Positions 13,001 through 28,000 of a stretch of 39,772 bases of DNA are shown in pieces. Numbering within the stretch: position 1 is the stretch's first letter; each line of letters starts with the position of its first letter. Location: contig JAIPMN010002946.1 of NCBI GenBank assembly GCA_020650975.1, forward strand, positions 1 to 39,772, in the 5' to 3' direction. Source of the DNA: Apostichopus californicus (Eukaryota; Echinodermata; Holothuroidea; Aspidochirotida; Stichopodidae). The notes beneath the pieces were generated by a model. That model worked only from the letters and a program-made list of their open reading frames with translations. It was not told the DNA's origin and searched no databases. Position numbers and translations under genes: made by a program.

Positions 13001-16000
13001 GTAAGGTTTGGATTCTTTAGCATTGAAACAATGGATTGTCCAGTGGCTGCAAGAATCAGCTTGAAGGGATACAAGTAGGGAACGTTGTCATGATTATCTG
13101 ATGATAATTATTCTCATTGTTACCCCAATAACCACCAGCTATGCACCGTGGCAATCTCTCTGGATTGTTGATCATAGTATGAGTAATCACTAGAAAAATG
13201 AAAATAACATCCTCAGTATTTCTAACCAAAATCCTGGGAAACGTGAAGGCTCTTTTCTGAAGCTCAAGCTTTGACATATAACTTCTTTCAAATAATCAAA
13301 CATTGTCTGTGACTACAACAAACATTTGCCAAAATTATTTTAATTGACCATAATTTGAGTTTCTATATTTTGTAACACGAATGTAACATTTGCCAAAACT
13401 CATTCCAGATTCTTGTCCTCGTTTCTGACAGGTTCACGGGAGAACTGTGTGAAGAGGAGGTGAACGAATGCATATCACAGCCCTGTTTCCATGATGGTAC
13501 CTGCTTCGATCAGATCGATGGGTTCCGTTGCGGTTGTCCGTCGGCCTGGACCGGTCCCCGCTGCGGAACCGAAGTCGACGAATGTTCGTCCTCCCCTTGT
13601 TTCTACGAGTCTGTCTGTAGAGATCTCCTGGGAGGCTATGAGTGCGACTGCGTACAGGGAACATCCGGCAGGAATTGCGAGGTCGAAAATAACGAATGTT
13701 CCAGTAGTCCGTGCCAGAACCAAGCCAACTGCATCGACCTGTTGAACGGTTTCATGTGCGAATGCCCCCCCGGATACACCGGCACGTTGTGCGGCCAAGA
13801 CATGGACGAGTGTCTGTCCAATCCCTGCGAGAACGGTGCAACCTGCCAGGACCAACTCAGCGGATACGATTGCACCTGTCTGGAGGGGTACACCGGTCGC
13901 AAATGTCAGGTCGAAATAAACGAGTGCACTTCGCAGCCGTGTCAGAACGGAGGCCGCTGCGTGGACGACATGAACGCATACAGCTGTGTCTGCCGAGCGG
14001 GATTCACGGGAGACAGATGCGAGACCGATATCGACGAATGCGAGAGCAGCGATTGCCAGAACGGCGCCACCTGTACGGACGAGATCAACGACTACACGTG
14101 CGAATGCGTCACGGGTTACGAGGGAGACTTCTGCGAATCGGAGATAGACGAATGCGCTTCCTTTCCCTGCACCAACAATGCGACCTGCGTGGATACGGTG
14201 GGCAGTTATCGCTGCGACTGTCCTTCGAATTTTCGGGGTACAAATTGTGCGGAAGACCTGGACGAATGCAGCAGTGTGTCCGGTCCCTGCGATCCTCTGG
14301 GTACCGCAGAGTGTGTGAACACAGTGGGAGGGTACCAGTGTATCTGTGGCCAAGGTGAGTGCACACACTTTTCATGCAGATCGGCAATGTCTAGTTCCGA
14401 TCGTTGATAAACGGGGAGAAAATCGGCCATACTCTTGTACTGCTGGCATGATGTGACTAATGAATAAAACGTTGTCTTTGTTTTCCTTCGACAGGATTTG
14501 AAGGCCCGCACTGCGATGTTGACTTGGACGAGTGTCTCAGCGACCCGTGCTACTTTGGCGGCACGTGTGTGGATGGTCCCGACAGTTTCACCTGTCTGTG
14601 TCCGCCAGAGTTCATTGGAACACGATGCGAGGCCGTAGTCAGGCAGTGTAATTTTAACCCGTGTAGTGTTAACTCAGTATGCGTGGACAAGCCCGAAGGT
14701 ATGTGTGGATGTCATATCAGTATAACCATGTCATAACCACATGTATCATTAACGTCGCAGACTTATGATACCCAGCAATAAAATCAATGTCATTGTTGGT
14801 TGGTTGTCGCAGTATGATTGTATTGAAGAAAGGGGTGTTATTTTGAATACCCACATTATGTGTGTTTAAACAAGTATTGTTGTGTAGGTCTTTTGTTGTA
14901 GTGGATCAATTTGCAGTTTATATCAGGAGCGAAGAATTCTATGTGGACCCCCCCTAGTGCTGATGATAATGTTTCCATGGTAACCTTTTCTGTCATACAA
15001 AGACCAATGCAGACATTGGTAGCTTTTGTCTTTCCTGTGCTACAGAGACTTCAATATCATAGTCAACATTGATATAATGTATGTAAATAAATGGAGTAAA
15101 TAAATTGTTCAAGTTTCGTGTAGCAGTCTTGAAAACTCTGAAATTTGTCTCAATTGAAACGCTATATTGCCTGTGTACTAAACTGCTGTAAATCTTTAGA
15201 CTTTTTTGAAATTACCGTTTTTTTGCATAGAATTTTCTGATACGATACTGGTTAAATTGTTCCCTGCCAGTTTTAGCCTAAAACCTAGGGGTAGCAAATA
15301 TCTGGGTAAAACCAAAGCTTGTTATTGTACTCCGCTCATTAGGTTTAAAGTGCAAACTGGATAAATGATATCCCTGACCAATGACTATATTATGAGTATA
15401 ATTCAAATGTATATATATGTGCACCCCTGCTCCATAGTTGTGCTACATCTGGGGAACAGTCACGCTGTGATGGTAATCCATGTATTTATTGATTTCTATT
15501 TGTGAAATTATTGCTGAGAGTATGCTAATACAGAGGTCGGCTGTAATGTACTGTGCATTCCTCTCATTGTTGTTCTTGAGTACTGATCTGTGGTTATGCA
15601 AGTGTGTTAACAAAACAGTATGAATCATCATCATCTCACAGGTGGCCTAACATGTTATTGTTTTCCTGGTTACTATGGCGACAACTGCGAAACCGAAGTC
15701 AACGAATGCGGGTCGAGTCCGTGCCAGAATGGTGCGACATGTCTGGACCAGCAAAATCAATTTACATGTGAATGCGTTCTTGGTAAGACGTTTTGTCATT
15801 TCTGACTAGGATGCGGAAATTTGAATTTATTGTTACTCGTTGTTTACCCATACAAGTGTTTCTCAGAATCTGGGTAGTATTTCATAACAAACAGCAGGTA
15901 AAAAAAAAAACCTTGCCTGTTGGTAATAAAAACATAAAATCTAGAAGCTAAAATGTTGGCAAAATATAACCTAATCTACATTATTTGGCTCCAAATGATC

Positions 16001-19000
16001 ATAAATTTTTTCATGTGTCACTTCTAAAATGCTAAAGGTTGCCAAATGATTATGGATAACTATGAAAGCAGTAGATACACTTGTGTACATATGTCTTTGG
16101 TGGTGGGGGCGGGGTGGGGGGGCTTTGGTGGGTGGTGGGAGGAGTCTTCTTGGAGGGGGTGTATTACTGCAGTGTATATATTCAAGCAATGCTTTTGTTT
16201 AATTTCTCTGGATAAAACCATGTTAGGATTCTCTCCCCTTCTTATCCCTGCTTACATAGACAATGCAAGTTGTCCAAACGTAACCTTGCAATGGGATAGG
16301 ATGTGATTCATTTTAATACAATAATACAATACAATAATACAATACAATACAAAGCAACACAAACACAAACACAAGGCAAGACAACACCAAGACAAGACAA
16401 CACCATTTCTTAAAACTTAACATTGAAATGACTGCAAAAGGAACTAAGGTTACCAGTTATTAGAACAATGACAAGAGGTAGGCAGATGATGGAGGGAGTA
16501 AGTACACTGCATGGAATGTTGATAACACTTATATAGATAGAATAAGGTTTTTGTACATGAAATGACTGCAAAAGGAAACTAAGCTTACCAGTTATTAGAA
16601 CAATGGCAAGAGGTAAGCAGATGATGGAGGGAGTAGGTACAATGCATGGAATGTTGATAACAACTTAGAAATAGATAGAATAAGGGTTTTGTACAGCCCA
16701 CTCTCTATCTACGGCAAGATGAAATAGACATGTACAAGTTGCTAGACCAGAAAAAAATTATATAAGGTACTTAAGGGAACCTAGAGAAGCATTGTGACCC
16801 CATTTATGGACAAAACAACAGGATTTTAAAGTAAATACAATCTTTCTCAGGGTGCCACTTGCTACTCATTTTGGACCCTTCTTCCATGGCCATAAGTGAC
16901 TCTGGCAGCACTACTCCATAGAGATTGTTGTATTGTAATGAGACTTACATTAACAGGGTAGTAAAGAGAGTTACACATTATCAATTATGTTAATAACCAG
17001 AGAAATTATGAGATTTTTAATCACGAGGACCACGTAACCTTTGAAATACAACATCTTTCACTTCTGTTACTTTTAATAATTCAAAGAGGATGGTCCAATA
17101 GCAAAGAAGTCCAGGTACTTCAAATAATAAAGTTATCTCCATTATCATCATCACAAATTGAATGCAATAGAGCCTGCCAGCTAGTTAATGGTTGTATGAG
17201 TGTGTCATTGTCCTATCAGTGTATGATGGAGCTGTGTGTTATGTGGAGAGTGTTTTGACCTGCCAGGCTAAACTTACCAGGATACAGTGAAAGTGTAACA
17301 CTTGCTCTAACACTTATTACTATTTGTGTGAAGGTTCTGCTATATATATAGTAATGCCAGGATCTACGCCGTAATGATAGAGTCATTAATGGAAGCGACG
17401 AACAAACATTGTACCACAGGGAATTTGATGATGATTGTAGTGATGACTGGATTTCATCAATGTCAGAAAACAATATTCGAGAAATCAAATTGCATTCGTA
17501 AATATCTTGTCATCTTGACATTTATACAAGCAGCTTGCCAGACTTTTTTCTTTTTAAATCGATCTTAAAAAAAGGAGAAAAAAGAACCCAAAGTGTCTTG
17601 TAACTGATGCTGAGTGAATGGATGCTACTTAAACAGATTCCATGATTAAAAGACACAAAAGTTATTGCGTTTAAAAAAATCCAGATTATGGAACTGTGGA
17701 TAAAGCTTTTTATGTGTCTACACCTGGAAATTTATGTCATTGGTTTACAGAATTTTTTTAAAATCCTGACATTTTATCGTACATGAATGTTGATAAACTG
17801 ACTGGAAAGTTATAACCAAACTTGTATGATTCAAACCCAGTGATGTCAGGCTTTATTACTGTACTCACCAACGGTAGTGCTGTTTAGTGATTTATATAAG
17901 ATGTATATAACCGCGATAGTTATCGCCAGATTTCTTTTCGGTTCCGTCTTATCAGGGTATACAGGCGTATTGTGCCAGACAGACATCGACGAGTGTGCCA
18001 GTAACCCTTGCCAGAATGGAGGAGTCTGTGATGAGTCTGTTCTCAATATGTACGGGTGTCTCTGCCGATCTGGTTTCACCGGTGTCGACTGCGAGACCGA
18101 CATTGACGACTGCGAGGTCAATACGTGCAAGAGCTACCAGATCTGTATCGATTTAATCGATGGCCACAGGTAAGTTAATATGAATCACTTGTTTGAAAAG
18201 TTTCAAATTCACAGTGCGTACTCCCCACCTCATATAACCTCATGCATTACGCATAACCTTATGCATATGGTTTCATCTCATTCTTGAAATGACATCACAA
18301 TGTTCTTCTCCGGACCATATTTCATGGATATATAGCAACGCTCAGTATGGACCCCCCAAGCCAATTATTACTCTGGCCTAGGCCTTTCTAAGCAAATTCA
18401 GGGGAAAAACTGTATTAGTAGTCGTAGGTTTAATATAAGCCGAATTTTAGTTATAGTCCTTGTGCAGATTGCCTTGTAGGAGTAATTTTACTTTTTTTAT
18501 TTATTTATTTTTTATTTTTCTATTTTTTTAATGTCTGACTTATTTTGGTTGTCACCATCTCTGTCTTCATTTTCAGATGTGAGTGTCCACTTGGGTTGGA
18601 GGGTTCACTCTGTCAGTTCCCAGAGGATAGCTGTCTCTCAGACCCCTGTCAGAGTGGTGGCACGTGCCTGGACGGGGACTTCCAGTATCAGTGCCAATGT
18701 GCGGAGGGGTACGAAGGGCCAGACTGTGAGATTGACATCGACGTCTGTGAACCAAACCCTTGCTTTCATCAAGGGGAGTGTCAGCCTTACCCATCCAGGG
18801 GTCTGCAGTTTACCTGTGTTTGCACCGAAGGATTCACAGGTATGTTTAACACCAGTCTGTATTATATTGAATTATTTTTTACATTCGACCATTTTTAATG
18901 ACTTAAATATAGATTGTATCGCCCTTATAGTTAATTTAACTGAATCGTCAATTAAGTAGTTACTCATTTTGAAGGAACGGAATGGTTTTAGTTGTAATTT

Positions 19001-22000
19001 TGCTGGTGGTAGAAGCAGTAAAGCTTGTCAGAACGATTGTCTTTGTGATATCACAGACACCTACTCAGGAGCAAAACCAGGGGGTGGGGGGGAGGGGGAT
19101 GTGACCAGCCCGGCATGACTATCCTTAGGAAGAAGATATTAGGACTGGGTATTCAATCAGCACTCTACAGTGGTCTAATAATCCCAGTTTTATTCAAGTG
19201 TGGCATAGTCTTCCACTGAAACATTTGACCCTTTTTTTTAAATTTTTTTTTTTAAATTTCGTATTTCATGCACAAGCAAGTCAGAAAAGAGAATTGAATC
19301 AAGAGAAAATTTAAAGCCGAAAATAATTTATTTGCTATCTCTACTATCCCAGGTCTCCAATGTGAGGGCGACATTTATGAATGTATTTCAAACCCCTGTC
19401 GCAACGGCGGCAGCTGCATCGAGCGTACCGACGGCACCAAAGGATTCTCTTGCGAATGCATCGACGAGTACGCCGGGGATTTCTGCGAAATCTATCGATT
19501 CAGTTGTTATTCAGACCCTTGCCAGAACGGAGGCATCTGTATCGATACAGACACAGGTAGGGATTAAATATCTAGCTCTACCTAGTTTGATAATCTTTTC
19601 CTTCTTTCTTCTCTCCATCCCTTGTCAACTAATCCCCTTACATCTATCTCTTTGTGTTCACCATGCTCATTAACCTGTCTGTATTCTGTGCGTGTTTTTG
19701 TCCCTTCTGTTACTTGTCATTTAGCCTTTGAAGAAGATCCTGCTAGGTTGAAACATCAGGCCAACTTACTTTTACACATTCTCATACACAGGCTCTCTAG
19801 TGGATAAGCAGTTTGCTAACAGTTTTATTTTATTTTTATTTATTTTTAGTTTGACAATCGTATTGTTAAAATTTATCTTGAACTGTTATGTTGCCTTTGT
19901 ATAATCCTTCCCTCCTGCTTTGACTACGAAAGGAGGTTTGTTCCTTTCTTCTTTCTATTTTTATTTGGTTTTGATAGCACCTTCTGAGATAACTGTTATA
20001 AGAAAACTGTGTTACATATGGATATTTCCATATTTTTTCTTAATGCTAATATTAACTGAAGTGTGCATGCATAACTATGTGATTCATAGTGAGAGGTGGC
20101 CACTTTGTTTGGATGAAAACGTTACAGAGAGCAATTTCAACATTGCGTTGTGAATTTTCAAAAACACCTATTTTGGCATTACAAGTCTATTGCAGTCTTA
20201 GCTATAGTGACACGTACATTGTTTTAAAGGTTGAGGTAGGGTTGAATTCTTCCTGCTGGTGGGGGTATGGATGTGTAATAATGTTTAATCAGTGTGAAGT
20301 CAGCTTAGATAATGATAACACAGACAGAGAGAATAAAGTATGAAAATGTCTGAGGTGTAAGTATAACCAGATCACTGTGGCTTGTATGACTACTTCATGA
20401 TGAAAAGTGAATTGTAAATTCTGCTAAAATAATGAGTATCTGTGGTGAACTAATGAAGAGATTCCATTTTAGTGTTCTTAACTGTAATTAATATAAACAC
20501 CATTTCTATAAATGTCTACAAAAAAAAATAATTAAACACAAAAGGACTAAATGAAGAAGGAAGACATGTCTCCCTTGTGATAAAGTGACATTGTTGAATG
20601 GCTCCCTCTCTTTAGGTATTTTGTGTTCATGCGAAACGGGGTTTACTGGAGACTTCTGTGAGGTAGATATCGACGAGTGTGAAACTGATCCCTGCCAACA
20701 CGGCGCAGCCTGCATCAACCAGCCGGGATCATATCAGTGCGAGTGCTCACCGCATTGGTCGGGAAGGCACTGCGAAGATGATGTCCCAGAATGCAATGCA
20801 ATACCGCCACCTTGCCAAAATGGAGGGATGTGTCTGGAGCAGGCCGGAGGAGCTCCAGAGTGCCTGTGTCTCGCAGGGTTTGATGGATTCTTCTGCGAAG
20901 AACAGATCGACGAATGTCTGTCCGATCCGTGCGAGAATGATGCCACATGCATAGATCTGATCGCAGCGTTTGCCTGCACTTGTATTCTAGGCTATGAAGG
21001 TATGCTATCTTTCACATCTTAGGTTTTCACTGTTGCGAGGCATCACCACATTGTCCCACATTGTACCATCAATAGCTGTGCAATATAATGCCCGAATTGG
21101 AAGACTGGATGTATTCTATGTGCATAAAACCGTAGCTAGTTTGAAAGTGTTGAATTGACATAATTTTTGCTAACAAATCCTATTTATTATTCAAACTTTC
21201 TACTCTGTAATATTATTAAAATATTATTATGCAAATCCAAGCTGAAAGTCACGATCCTTGTGGCTGTGTCTATGCCCTAGGAATCCTTTCTTACCCCATA
21301 CTATACCCATCCCCGGGGGTATATGTTTGAAATAATTGTATACCATTGTTGTTGTTGTTTTGGTTGGATGAATTGCTATTACTTACCTATCTGCGCACGA
21401 ATACTTCACTCTAGCTTGTGCAGTCTGTAGACAAAAATTTGTTTGCTTACCATTAAAACTAGTAAGAGAAAAGTAATGATTCAGAAATACCTCTTGTAGT
21501 ATTCCAATGGAGTACACGTCTTAGGATTCTACTGTTAATGATACGTGACATCTTCAATTAACATTTTGCACTCGGGAGAAGACGATTTTACGCCAATCCC
21601 CACCCACAAGTTACGAACTGTACATAGATTATAATATTAGATGTCAATTTGTTTTTCTACTGTTTTGTCTCTCCTCCCCGCTCTCACCCCCTTGCTTTTC
21701 GTTTTCAGGTGTCACCTGTTCTTCTGAAATCGATGAATGCCTCAGCAGTCCTTGTCAGAATAATGCCTCTTGTGTAGATGAGCTGAACAGCTACAGCTGC
21801 CTCTGTGTGCCTGGCTTTCAAGGCATCGACTGTGAAGTGGACTTCAACGAGTGCCAGTCAAACCCTTGCTTGAACTCCGCTCTGTGTCTGGACTTAGTCG
21901 ATCACTTCCGCTGCAACTGTCAACCTGGATATGTGGGTAAGTGGGATGTGATGAATGTTCAGTAGTAAAGGCTGATGGGAATGGCAGGGAAGGAGTGGGG

Positions 22001-25000
22001 TGGGGGAAGAGAAGTGGGAGCTGAAGCTAGCTGGGGGCTCCCTAGGGTTCTACATTTCGGTATTTGAGTGGGTTTGGGAGGTGAATCCCAAGCCAGACAG
22101 CAAATTTTCCTATTCATTTTGTTACCATGGCAATGACTCGATATTGACCTTATAAGGTGTGTCAATTTTATCTTTGTGCTTTCTGAGTTTACTTGTATTA
22201 ACAGAAGTTTGTTTAATTACAAAAATGCAAATTCTTTGTATGCAAATAGTAAATAAAAAGGAATTAATTTTGCAATGTTGAGAAATATGAGAAAGAACAA
22301 ACAAAAATTAACATAACTTTAAACAGCCATTATTTCTGTGCAATTTCAGTGTATACTTAGATAAGTAATGTTTACGTAGTAAGTTTCACTGCCAAATGAT
22401 CTCCATATACAGGCATAACATGTGAAGAAGACATTGATGAATGCTCATCATCCCCATGTGAGAATGGTGGAGTCTGTTCTGATCTGGTAGATGCTTTTGT
22501 CTGTGATTGTCCTCCTGGATATGAAGGTATGTCAATTATTTGGTCTCAAGTACACCTGTGGAATGTTCAAAATCATAAAAAACATATTTTTAAACACCTT
22601 CTTGTATGTTTATTCTCTGTGCTTTATAATAACAGAATATGTCATTTTAATAGCAGATAGTCTAGTCAAGATTAGTTTCAATGTTTGAGGAATATTTTTT
22701 ACCATGTTTCACTCCTCAGTGTTCATATTAGAGACCCCAAAGTGCTATGATTACGAACCAACATATACAGGGTCAGTTGTCATAAGATAACAGCAAATTC
22801 GTATATGGTGTTTTTTCACCAGATTTGGCCGCAAATATGGCCAGTTGCTTAAGAAAAAGAAAAGAATAAAAATGGACCTGCAGTATTTTGAGAGTCTGCT
22901 TGTAAAGTGTAGTTCATTATAGTGTGATATTCAGGACACCTTTAGAAACCTGAGGCATGTCACCCCTACCTAACCCCAAGAGGGTAGGAAATAGTAAATA
23001 TGCTGTAAAAATTTTTTCGAAGTGGTATTCCTGTTGTGAAGATGGCACAGTTTTATGATTCACTTCATAACAGTAACTCTTCAAAGCACTTGTTAGACAG
23101 TTCTAAAAAATTTTCATTATTTGTAACATAGAATTCTATACATTGTAATATTATTTTGTCAGTTGCTAATTTGCTGAATATTGGTTAACACTATTGTTTA
23201 ATCTCAAGAGTCCTATTACTTTCAAGAAGAAATGTTAGCATGTGGTAACAAGTTCACCATATTCCTTTAGCAAGTGTACTTAGTTCTAAAAGAGGCACAC
23301 CCAAGGTGACTGGTAATAACCATAAAAGCACAGCTATATATTTTCTAGGTCTCTGCTTACTTATTTATTTATTTTACTTACTAGGAGATCGCTGCGAAAC
23401 GGAGATCATGGAATGCGCATCGAATCCCTGTCAAAGTGGGATATGTATGGAAGAAGTAAATGGATACCGGTGTAACTGTACAAGAGGATATGATGGTATG
23501 ATTCTCATAAATTACTCGAAATGAATTAAGTTTGATCGAGCAAGATTTAAATGAGCAGTAGTAGTCATAGGGATTATATACATGAAATGATTTCTCAATT
23601 TATATTTTTTTTATGCGGCTTAATAACAGTAGCAGCTCTGTCCAAATTTTTGCAGCCTCTTACCGAACATTATGAGTGTAAACCCCTTGCGAATATTGAC
23701 TACATTTCCGAAGGGGAAGACACAGAAAGTTTGTGTTCAGCCTTGCCTCCCACTCAAACACGTATTGCTTTATATGATTACGGAATGTTTTACAAGTTTT
23801 GGAAGAGAAGTTGAATCATAATTTTTGTTGTCATGGTTTCATTCTATCGCAGGACTGCACTGTGAGGTCGATATCATGGAATGTGCTTCCGAACCGTGTT
23901 ATTTTGACGCGACCTGCACAGAACCGCAGCTTGATTCGTTCCACTGCGTCTGTCAACACGGTGAGTACCTACAGTCCTGTACGAAGACTACAATGTCATG
24001 ATTTACAAATTTCTGATTACATGGCGAGACAGCTGGGTATCTCAGAACTAACAAGTAGTCACAGGTACAGTCTGAAAGTTTGACCACAAATGCAAAGACC
24101 CTCAACAAATCAAGAAGTAAAAGTAATGGATACAGTTAACTGAAGTTTGTTTTTCCCACCTAGGCACGATTGGAAACCTCTGTGAGATAGTGACCATCGC
24201 AAGTTTCACGGGTGAGGGCGCTATTACACTGCCTCCGTTGGATGTGCTAGCCGTCGGCGCTCAGCGTCGTAAACGGCGACAGATTGACAACGTCCGAATG
24301 ACCTTCAAGTTTGCTACAACGCTGCCCTCTGCGGTCCTCCTGTACAGCGAGGGGGTATGTAACGTTTGCACGTAGTCATATATATTAGCTCGATGAAAAC
24401 GTTTCAGCACATGGATCAATGAATATATGTATATATATATATATAAGATTTTATGATTTAATTTATTCGGAGGGGGGGGAGGGGGAGTGTGAGGGATGGG
24501 GACCAGAATCTAAGGGGTAAAACCTAGAAGAACTCCTAGGCCCTTTAAGTTGTACCAGGTCTGGAGTCTACCATTAGCAGAGGTAGATGCCGACATGGAG
24601 TTTTATAATTTCTGTTACTTGTTAATCATAACGCAATGCTTATAACTCCTTCAGTAGGTGCAGAAATAAATCCATTACCCATCTCACTTGCTAGTCGCCT
24701 GCACGCATCATTGTTCTTGGCAGGTGGAAAGCGACGGCCGATTGGAACACCTGGCTTTATATCTTCACCTGGGGTCAATGGTCATCTCTGTCAACACCGG
24801 CTCAGAGACCCTAGAGTCCAGAGTCAGCACGGGCCTGAGCGACGGTAGAGAGCATGGCGTGGTCCTCACCCTGGAGGACAACGACATCATCCTGGTGGTG
24901 GACGACGGCAACTGCCGATCGGCACCGTGCCAGGCGACCCTCCTGACCACACGTGACCCGGGTATTCTTGAGCTCAACCAACCCCTGTTCCTCGGAGGGA

Positions 25001-28000
25001 TAGGTTCTCAGCTTACCCCTTACATCCTCTCAACACTGGATGTCACCAATAACTTTATTGGCTGTTTTCAGGTTTGCTGATATTTATCGCATCTTTTTAT
25101 CAGAAAGTTATAAAAAGTTTGAGGGCCTGACGGGGGGTAATTAACAGGATCCCTTTTCCAGAGGCCAGCTGAAATGAAAACAAACTAAGACCACATTAAG
25201 AGACACAGATGGAGAGAAGTTTAAGTTAGACAAATTAGCAATGAATAGAGTAAAAATAGACACAGCAAATTAGAGGTAAGATGAAAGGAAAGAGAGATGA
25301 GAGGGGGGTTAAAGGCTGTGGAGATAACTTTGAGGGGTGTAACAATGGGAGGTAATTCGTATAAATGGAGGTGGAATGGAGGTGTAAAGGGGGAATCCTG
25401 TGAAAGAGGATAGAAAAGATGAAAGAGGCTGCAGGGTGTAGGGGAATGGGTGGGGGGCAGAGAATGGGGGGTTAAGCTGATTGATAAGTTTTTCTCTCTT
25501 AAAAAATAAAATAAATGCTGAACTATGTATCCCATGTCTTACGTCAGTGTTTATTTGTACTAGTGTGTTAAGAATACTCTCAGAAATTAGTTAACCACAG
25601 GGGGAAGTGAAATTTTATTAGTTGCGTTATCTCTCATTGTTGGAGAAAGAGAGAGAGAGGTATTCCATTTTAACTGCACTCTCTCGCTTACCTGTCTCGG
25701 CTTCATTTCTGCACTACCATCTACCACATGGTGAGTGTATCTGGTAATCATTAACACTCCATCACCTCTGTCAAAATCATACTGACCTGTTTACTGGTAG
25801 CACCTGCCAACGAATCTCCAACATTGTAAGTCTATAAGTCTACCAATGGCATGCTGCTGTATCCTTTCTGAATATAGCATCGCATAGATTAGCATAGATT
25901 AGCATAACATAACATAGCATAACAATAACAAAACATAACAAATTAAACATAACATATTAAACATAACATAATATTACAACATTCAATGAGTACATCTGCC
26001 TATCTTCTATTGCAGGACTTTTACATCAACAGTGAGCTAATAAGTTTGACCCCGCCATCAGACCCCCAGAGTGGGGTCAAGCCCGGTTGCATCAATGCCC
26101 CGCCATGTCTGTCCAATCCCTGCCTGTATGGAGCGACGTGCGTGGACCTGTGGACGAGCTTCCGGTGCGAGTGTCTGCCTGGCTTTGCCGGCGATCTGTG
26201 CGAGATTCAGACTATGGCGCATTTTGGCGTGGACTCGTTCTTACACTTTGCGGAGAGCGAATCGGCGAGCCCGGTCAGAGAGATCTACTTTCTGTTTTCT
26301 GCATCGTCTCCCGAACCAGGTCTCCTGTTTTACATGGTGAGTCGATATAGATATGAGCTGAATTTTTTTATTGTGAAAACTCTTCCTTTTCGATATCTCT
26401 GCAGTTTGAGTTTCACTCTTTGTTGTGTTTAATCTCGACGGTGACACACACGTGGATGAGCAATTAATGCATGCTTTCATCAGCAAATCATGTGAATAAA
26501 AAATTGATTTAAATATTGAGGGAAAGAAATCCTTGTTCGGACTGTGCAGTTGTATTCCTTCCCGGTATTATTGCTTTAGCTGAACTAGATTAGTAATGAA
26601 CAATGTTTACTAACTTTTATTAAAATGAATATTCATAGCATTGATTCAGATCTATAACCTATGTGACTCTTCTACATATAATTCTATCTTGACATCATAT
26701 TTTTCGATAAATTGTCATAACGTTGAATTGTTGTGGTTTCGCTACTTGTATCTTCGTGGGAAAAGTTCTAAGCTTAAGAAAAATACCATTCTAATACATC
26801 GTAACCATTTCATCAACTCATTTATGTCGATTCCAAATATATTCATCCAATTTTTCAACAACAACAAAAAAAATTCTTCTTGAATAGGCATCAGGATTTT
26901 CAGTTGGCTTGTTGAACAATGATTCCATCATCATCAACCTTCTGGAACTGGGAGGTGTCAAGAATGCTGTGATTGGTCAAAATCTGGCGAATGGGAACTG
27001 GATATCCGTGCTGATTAATGTTCGAATGTCGCAAGTCTCCATAGAGGGTAAGTACAGACAGTACTATGAATAAGTCACATTTGTAGGTATCGATCAGGCC
27101 GACAAGAGAAATTCTGGTGTAGTTCAGGAATGCCAGATTTACTGTGATGCAACAGGCCAAGTTGGCTGCTGAATCAGCTGAACAAAACGCCAAATATTAA
27201 TATACTGTTGTTTTATGGGTAGGAATTTTGCGGGTGCACAGTTCAGGGCAATTGGGGTGTCTCTCCTAGAGGAACATCAGGAAGTGAAAGGTGGTGTAAA
27301 TTTTCAATGTTTTTTACGTACAAGTTGGCCAGGAGTCATAGTTTCTTCCGGCCAACAAAAATAGAAAGACACTGAATTTGCTATTTTTGGCATTTTTGGC
27401 ATAAAAAATGCCAAACTGACAACACTGGTATAGTCCACCAATGTTTGTTTCTCAATAGTCAATGAGGTTAGGTTTCAAATCAAATTCAAATCTATTTCCT
27501 CCCATGTACACAAAAGTTAATACAGGTGTGTATGGTATAGATATAAGAGTAAATACATGTGAAGGGCACAAGCAAGTTGACCAGATGGAAAACCAAACTG
27601 GAAGGTAAACTTTAAAAATAAATAAATGGTGTGATCAATTTAACTTCAACAGCTTTCTTAATCATTCAGTTACGATCCTTTGCGGTTGATATGTTTTTGA
27701 TTAGTTTATAATTATTCCACTACCTACCCTCCCCTCCCCAAATCCCCAACCTGCCCCTTCCATTACCTAACATGCCACATTGTTCAATTCAATTTTTAAA
27801 TCTCCATGGTAACATATTTTATTACAACTTAGAAGGCTAAGAATATACGTATGCACCACTTTAAGACAATTTCAAATTTAATATAGATATATTGGTGTTT
27901 TGTTTTGTCGTTGTTGTAGTATTTGCTTTTCTCTTCTTTCTCAGTGAGAGATGTAGACTCTGATCAAGTGTTCCAGGATACCATTGTATCCCCTCCATCA

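Larger units (their letters stand above)
15783..17955 (+). other. Intron 7 (2.2 kb)
   Basis: Non-coding. It contains an A10 run (15900-15909), a G-rich tract (16099-16159), a CAATA/CAAGA microsatellite-like stretch (16312-16397) and a 134-bp tandem duplication (16425-16695). No EGF-like coding was seen in either strand of the rest. Confidence 0.75.

Noticed and set aside
13475-14368. 297-codon open frame on the minus strand
   Set aside because: It lies exactly over exon 5. The sense frame has regular EGF cysteine spacing and splice sites, while the antisense has no domain and is open because of codon bias in the EGF repeats.
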